64,000 nt of DNA from Sandaracinus sp964481145 (lineage in GTDB: Bacteria > Myxococcota_A > Polyangia > Polyangiales > Sandaracinaceae): the NCBI GenBank assembly GCA_964481145.1, contig CAYZTA010000026.1, positions 1 to 64,000 on the forward strand, in the 5' to 3' direction. Below the pieces are notes generated by a model. The model saw only the letters and a program-made list of their open reading frames with translations, did no database searches and was not told where the DNA came from. How positions within the stretch are numbered: the stretch's first letter is position 1; the number at the start of each line of letters is the position of its first letter. Made by a program: the position numbers and the translations under genes. Shown piece by piece: positions 60,020-64,000 of the stretch.

Positions 60020-60705
60020 GGTGTGAGCGCCAAGAAGAAAGAGAGTCGTGGAGCGAGCTCTTGAATCGATTCGGCGTTGCGAGAGGAATGAAGAAGATTT
60101 CCTTCGCGGAGCTCGGCGGCGCCTTCGAGGCCGAGCTCGAGACGGCCACCCGCCAAGCGGATTGCCGCCTGTCCTACGAAAGCAAAGCCGAGCGTGGCAC
60201 CGCTGGCAGATCCGAAGATGAATGAATGCCCTTCGCCGAGCTCGATTCCCGTGCGCAACGCGATGAGCTGCCCGAGATGAGCGCCGATGAGCAATGTGCC
60301 GCGCCAAACGAGCGCTGCGGAACGTAGCTCGGCCATGGAGACCACACGACGCGTCTCGGTGCGAAGCGAAGCCGAAAGGCCAGCGCGAACATGGAGTGAA
60401 ATAGAAGGCTCGAGACACACATCGAGCGAGAGGCCCAGACCAGTTCCTCCTGCTTCATCGAAATGATGTGTGGCCCCGAGCCAAGATCCGTGAACCGTGA
60501 GCACGAGGTGCAAGGGGCCCCGCGGTTCCAGATCGAGCTCGGGATCGGACCAAGCGAGCTCTTCTCCGCGACCATCACCGTAGACGCGAGCGGGTTCATT
60601 CGTGGAGAAAGGCGCACCGAGCTCGTGTGCGGAATCGGCTCGAATCGGTTGAGGCCACAAGAGACCTCCACAACAAAACCATGCGATCGAAGCCCATGTG
60701 CGCAT
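60016..60705 (-). CDS. outer membrane beta-barrel-like protein
   Basis: The product has 229 residues. Signal peptide at 1-23 (ending PIRA), then alternating polar/hydrophobic strands with aromatic ends (LHLVLTVHGSWLGATHHF, GLGLSLDVCLEP, VSMAELRSAALVWRGTLLIGAHLG, LGFAFVGQAAIRLAGGRLELGLEG, PRLSFFLALTP), about ten strands, consistent with a small barrel without a periplasmic domain. The gene overlaps the lipoprotein gene downstream by four bases. No close family recognised. Confidence 0.6.
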   Translation of the reverse strand: MRTWASIAWFCCGGLLWPQPIRADSAHELGAPFSTNEPARVYGDGRGEELAWSDPELDLEPRGPLHLVLTVHGSWLGATHHFDEAGGTGLGLSLDVCLEPSISLHVRAGLSASLRTETRRVVSMAELRSAALVWRGTLLIGAHLGQLIALRTGIELGEGHSFIFGSASGATLGFAFVGQAAIRLAGGRLELGLEGAAELREGNLLHSSRNAESIQELAPRLSFFLALTP

Positions 60706-60750
60706 CCAGAGAGCAGGATGACATGCATGGAGGTCCGAACGGAACGAGAT

Positions 60751-61458
60751 TCAAAATGCGCGGGTGCCGAGGTGGCGAACGAAATAGTCGCGCGCCAGAC
60801 GCGCGACCTCTTCGAGGGTGCCCGGTTCTTCGAAAAGGTGGGAAGCTCCGGGCACGACTTCGAGCTCGACCTCTGCGCGCATCGAGCCCATCGCTTTTCG
60901 GTTCAGCTCCAAAACGTCTTCGTCTTCGCCTCCCACGATGAGAAGCGTTGCGGCGCGCACGGCCGGCAATGCGTTGTCCGCAAGATCGGGGCGCCCTCCG
61001 CGCGAGACCACGGCCCCGACGATTTCGGGACGAAGCGCGGCAGCGACGAGCGCTGCGCCCCCTCCGGTGCTCGCTCCAAAAAGACCCACACGTAAATCGC
61101 GTGTCTTGGGCTCGTGGCGCACCCACTCGATCGCCCTGACCAGCCGATCCGCGAGGAGCTCGATATCGAATCGGAGGCGCCCGGATCGGGTATCGGCTCG
61201 TTCTTCTTCGGGCGTCAAGAGATCGAGCAAGAGCGTGGCGAGGAGGCCATTCTGGAGCTCACTCGCGACGAATCGATTGCGCGGGCTGAGACGGCTGCTC
61301 CCGCTGCCGTGAGCAAAGACGACGAGTCCGCGCGCCGTACGCGGGATCGCGAGGTCGCCCGAGAGATGTGTGCCATCGATCGGAATGGTGACGGCGCGTT
61401 CGTCGATGTCGACGTCTCTCGCGCGTCCCACCTCGGCGTGCATACGAGTGGAACCCAT
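60751..61458 (-). CDS. dienelactone-hydrolase-like alpha/beta hydrolase
   Basis: The product has 235 residues, cytosolic. Seen: VTIPIDGTHLSGDLAIPRTARGLVVFAHGSGSSR, RNRFVASELQNGLLATLLLDLLTPEEE, nucleophile elbow GLFGASTGGGAALVAA (Ser130), TLLIVGGEDEDV (acid) and PGASHLFEEPG (His207). The triad and lengths agree with the small DLH-like hydrolases that are often found near phosphoribosyltransferase genes, none of which is here. Substrate unknown. ATG 61458 (or 61443) is the likely start; the longer open frame does not look coding. Divergent from the di-haem gene at 61692. Confidence 0.8.
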   Translation of the reverse strand: MGSTRMHAEVGRARDVDIDERAVTIPIDGTHLSGDLAIPRTARGLVVFAHGSGSSRLSPRNRFVASELQNGLLATLLLDLLTPEEERADTRSGRLRFDIELLADRLVRAIEWVRHEPKTRDLRVGLFGASTGGGAALVAAALRPEIVGAVVSRGGRPDLADNALPAVRAATLLIVGGEDEDVLELNRKAMGSMRAEVELEVVPGASHLFEEPGTLEEVARLARDYFVRHLGTRAF

Positions 61459-61691
61459 GCCTTGGAGATGGGCGCCGTTTGGGGCACCGCAAGCGAGCGA
61501 GAGGGCGCGCCAAACTGCCCGCTCGAGTGTGCACCTCGTTGCCCAGCTGGGTGGGCCGAGGAGTGCCATCGAGGTGTGAGCCAGGGGCTCAGTGAGCCTG
61601 CCATCGTCGAAATTTTCCGAAAAAACCAAAGAAAATAGCGTTGGTATGGAAATGGCTTTTGCTCGGGCGTCATGCGGACAGGAGCTCCACG

Positions 61692-63539
61692 ATGAATCGA
61701 ACGTTCGGAATCGCCACACTCGCGCTCTGCGGTTCTCTCATGGGCTGTCCTCGGCCAGCTTCGGTTCCGGATCCAGAGCCAGAGCTCGAAAACCCACGAT
61801 CGGTCTATATGGATCCGCGTGTGGGTCGGGCAGTGACCCGACTCGCGACATCGCCGCCATCCATCAGTGGTGGCACGTTGCGGGTGACAGACGGGTGGGC
61901 GATTGCGTCGGATCCGGATCGTGATCGAATCGTCGTGATCGATTACGCCGTTTCTCGACGTGTGCACGATGTGGTCTCGTTGGCTCGCGGTTCAGAGCCT
62001 GGCAGAGTGATCGTCGATGGCTCGGGCCAAGCCCACGTCGTGCTTCGAGGCAGTGATCAAATCTACTCGTTCAATCCAGAAGCTCCGCAAGCAGGACGGC
62101 TTCGCGCGGTGTGTCCCATGCCCCGTGGCGTGGCTTGGGAGCCCGAAGAGAACGTCCTTCACGTGGCGTGTCGGGGTGGAGAAATCATGACGTTGCCCGT
62201 GGACGGTGGCGCGGCCATCCGTTCGATACACGTCAAAGAAGGCGACCTCCGCGATGTGCTCGTCAGGCGTGGACGCCTGATGGTGACCCGCTTTCGAGAT
62301 GCCGAGCTGCTCGAGCTCGCGGCCGATGGAACGATCGCACGTCGAATCATTCCGCGGCCGACGTTCGATCCGAACAACGGCACGTATGATCCAGAGACGG
62401 GTGAGTTTTCGGAGGCGGAGTTTCATCCGGCCGTGGCGTGGCGCACGATCGCGCTTTCCAATGGCGAGATCGCCATGGTGCATCAGCGTGCGAGTGACTC
62501 GGAGCTTCAAACGGCTCCAGGAGCGTACTATTCGAGCAGCCTGTGCAATGGTTCCATCGTTCAGTCGGCTGTCACGTTCATGGGCGATGAGGGGGTGACC
62601 GATGCGCCGAACCTCGCGGAGGCATCGCTCATGGTCGACGTCGCTGTCTCCGAAGATGGGGAGAACGTCGCGGTGGTCAACGCCGGCAATCAATCGGGCG
62701 TATCGAGCGTGGTGGTGTATCCGCGGAGCGCGCTCAATGAACCCTCGAGCTGCGTTGATTCGTATGGTTCGGCGTCGATCGAAGGCATCGAGAACGCGAT
62801 CGCAGTCGAGTTCGGAATCGGCGACAATGTGCTCGTTCAGCAACGAGAGCCGGCGCGTCTGATCGTCGTGGATCGGTCTGGTGGTGAGCACATCGCGGAC
62901 ATCGATCTCGGGGGTGAATCAGTGTTCGATACGGGACATGCGCTCTTCCATGGAAACGCGGGCCGCGGGACGGCGTGCGCGTCATGTCATCCGGAGGGCG
63001 GAGACGATGGGCGCACCTGGCGATTCGCCAACATGGGTCCGCGTCGGACGCCCGTGATGCATGGCGGTATCATGCAGACCGCGCCGTTCCACTGGGATGG
63101 CGATCTCGTCGATATGCGCGCGCTGAGCGCGATGGTGTTTACCGGAAGGATGGGAGGGCCTTCGCTCTCGAATCCGCAGGTCGACGCGCTGGGTGGATGG
63201 CTCGATGAATTGCCCTCACCCACGCTACCAGAGCCCGAGGATGCGGATGCGGTCGCGCGGGGAAGGAATCTCTTCGATGGTGAGGCGCAATGTGCGACCT
63301 GCCATTCGGGCGGCATGTACACGAACAACCAGACCGTGGCCGTGGGCACAGGGCAAGCGTTTCAAGTGCCGTCGCTCGTGGGAGCGTCGCTGCGATTGCC
63401 GGTGATGCACGACGGTTGCGCGCGAACTTTGCACGATCGTTTCCGTCCTGATTGTGGGGGCGGAGATGAGCATGGGCGTACCTCGCAGTTGAGCGAGGAC
63501 CAAGTCAACGACCTCGTCGCCTTCCTCGAGACGCTGTAA
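61692..63539 (+). CDS. di-haem cytochrome c lipoprotein with propeller domain
   Basis: The product has 615 residues. Lipobox LMGC, then a beta-propeller-like region to about residue 400 (VTDGWAIASDPDRDRIVVIDYA, VIVDGSGQAHVVLRG, VAVSEDGENVAVVNAGNQSG) followed by two class I haem motifs: CASCH at 429-433 and CATCH at 534-538, with downstream Met/His-bearing segments (HGGIMQTAPFHWDGD, HDRFRPDCGGG). The pattern is that of a MauG/cytochrome-c-peroxidase-type di-haem domain fused to a propeller. It could transfer electrons or oxidise a substrate at the cell surface. Ribosome binding site GGAG is present. Partner genes not seen. Confidence 0.8.
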   Translation: MNRTFGIATLALCGSLMGCPRPASVPDPEPELENPRSVYMDPRVGRAVTRLATSPPSISGGTLRVTDGWAIASDPDRDRIVVIDYAVSRRVHDVVSLARGSEPGRVIVDGSGQAHVVLRGSDQIYSFNPEAPQAGRLRAVCPMPRGVAWEPEENVLHVACRGGEIMTLPVDGGAAIRSIHVKEGDLRDVLVRRGRLMVTRFRDAELLELAADGTIARRIIPRPTFDPNNGTYDPETGEFSEAEFHPAVAWRTIALSNGEIAMVHQRASDSELQTAPGAYYSSSLCNGSIVQSAVTFMGDEGVTDAPNLAEASLMVDVAVSEDGENVAVVNAGNQSGVSSVVVYPRSALNEPSSCVDSYGSASIEGIENAIAVEFGIGDNVLVQQREPARLIVVDRSGGEHIADIDLGGESVFDTGHALFHGNAGRGTACASCHPEGGDDGRTWRFANMGPRRTPVMHGGIMQTAPFHWDGDLVDMRALSAMVFTGRMGGPSLSNPQVDALGGWLDELPSPTLPEPEDADAVARGRNLFDGEAQCATCHSGGMYTNNQTVAVGTGQAFQVPSLVGASLRLPVMHDGCARTLHDRFRPDCGGGDEHGRTSQLSEDQVNDLVAFLETL

Positions 63540-63579
63540 ATCCGCTTGCTTCGCGACAAATACGTTAGCCTTCGGAGGC

Positions 63580-64000
63580 ATGACCGTTTCGAGCAAAGTG
63601 CATGGGCCGATGGTGACGACCAAGATCCTCATCGAGGATGCCGAGCTTGCTCCGCTTCTGCACATGGTGGCCGGAGCGAGAGGGCTTGATCGATGTATTA
63701 CGCATACACGCATTCAAAAGTCTGGGCTCGCGCTCGCGGGGCATCGCGTCGGCGTCGTCGGGAGCCGAGTCCAGATTCTGGGTGAGACCGAGATCAGTTA
63801 TTTGGAGACGCTCTCGCCGGAGCTTCGTGCTGAGCGTGTGCGCGGATTTTTCGGGCAAGATCTCGTCTGTGTGGTCGTGACGCGCGGAGTCGAACCCCTC
63901 CAAGAGCTGGTCGACGTCGCCAATGCGTTGGACGTGCCGCTCATCGTGTCCTTGCCGCGCTCGAGCGCGACGATCACAGCTCTGCATGCGGCGCTCGATC
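63580..64000 (+). CDS. hprK: HPr kinase/phosphorylase, 5' part
   Basis: The first 140 codons are present; the gene runs off the window. The N-terminal domain reads EDAELAPLLHMVAGARGLDRCIT, HTRIQKSGLALAG, the hallmark of HprK N domains, with the later VVTRGVEPLQELVDVANALDVPLIV. The Walker A (P-loop) and phosphatase motifs would lie beyond 64000. HprK phosphorylates HPr on Ser in PTS-linked control of carbon use; in Proteobacteria and relatives it is often followed by rapZ and PTS genes. The start at 63580 lies very close to the GGAGG; an internal ATG at 63610 is an alternative. Confidence 0.85.
   Translation, partial: MTVSSKVHGPMVTTKILIEDAELAPLLHMVAGARGLDRCITHTRIQKSGLALAGHRVGVVGSRVQILGETEISYLETLSPELRAERVRGFFGQDLVCVVVTRGVEPLQELVDVANALDVPLIVSLPRSSATITALHAALD

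Overview
The window looks like chromosomal DNA of a high-GC Gram-negative bacterium with a large accessory genome, most likely a member of Myxococcota. The evidence is indirect. There are many lipoproteins with Asp/Ala/Gly-rich linkers, DUF1592/DUF1552 and DUF1501 protein pairs, several ECF sigma factors with TPR-bearing membrane partners, ferritin-like proteins and HprK, and third codon positions are strongly GC-rich. No rRNA, tRNA or CRISPR array was seen. A run of 100 N (20448-20547) marks a scaffold gap.

Layout. 1-8280 is loosely packed and carries the scars of rearrangement: small secreted proteins, a VapBC-like pair, a membrane MsrA with a YceI lipoprotein, an esterase-like lipoprotein, an internally deleted IS66 transposase and a dispersed 'GATAGGATATTTGA' repeat. 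8279-11342 is a DUF1592-type/DUF1552 pair. 12001-15363 is an operon encoding a membrane protein, a small outer-membrane-type protein, an ECF sigma factor and a FecR/TPR anti-sigma-type protein. 15364-21850 holds fragments, two tandem lipoproteins with almost identical 5' ends, a membrane hydrolase, a 43-bp minisatellite broken by the gap, and a 36-bp palindrome. 21928-28927 has a fatty acid desaturase facing a five-gene minus-strand run: polytopic glycosyltransferase, UDP-GlcNAc 2-epimerase-like protein, GT2, an FHA/zinc-ribbon/transglutaminase fusion and proline iminopeptidase. 28943-29256 contains a MITE-like repeat.

29325-36536 carries two more copies of the outer membrane protein/sigma/TPR module. 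One has a frameshifted sigma gene and the other has lost the 5' end of its outer membrane gene. 36546-39379 has two paralogous lipoproteins and two overlapping ferritin-like genes. 39567-49369 has a FadL-type porin, a salicylyl-CoA 5-hydroxylase-type FAD/OYE fusion, and an RND pump with its adaptor, divergent from a TolC-type channel. 49458-51684 encodes EgtB and EgtD for ergothioneine. panB (51780) and panC (58466) flank a second surface block: a two-CxxCH lipoprotein, a DUF1501 protein and an IgGFc-binding-type lipoprotein. 59339-64000 has a small lipoprotein/barrel operon, a dienelactone-hydrolase-like protein, a di-heme propeller lipoprotein and the 5' part of hprK.

The most distinctive signal is the threefold occurrence of the gene order small outer-membrane-type protein, ECF sigma, single-TM protein with C-terminal TPR-like tail. 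It looks like a family of compact envelope-signalling cassettes, two of which are decaying side by side.
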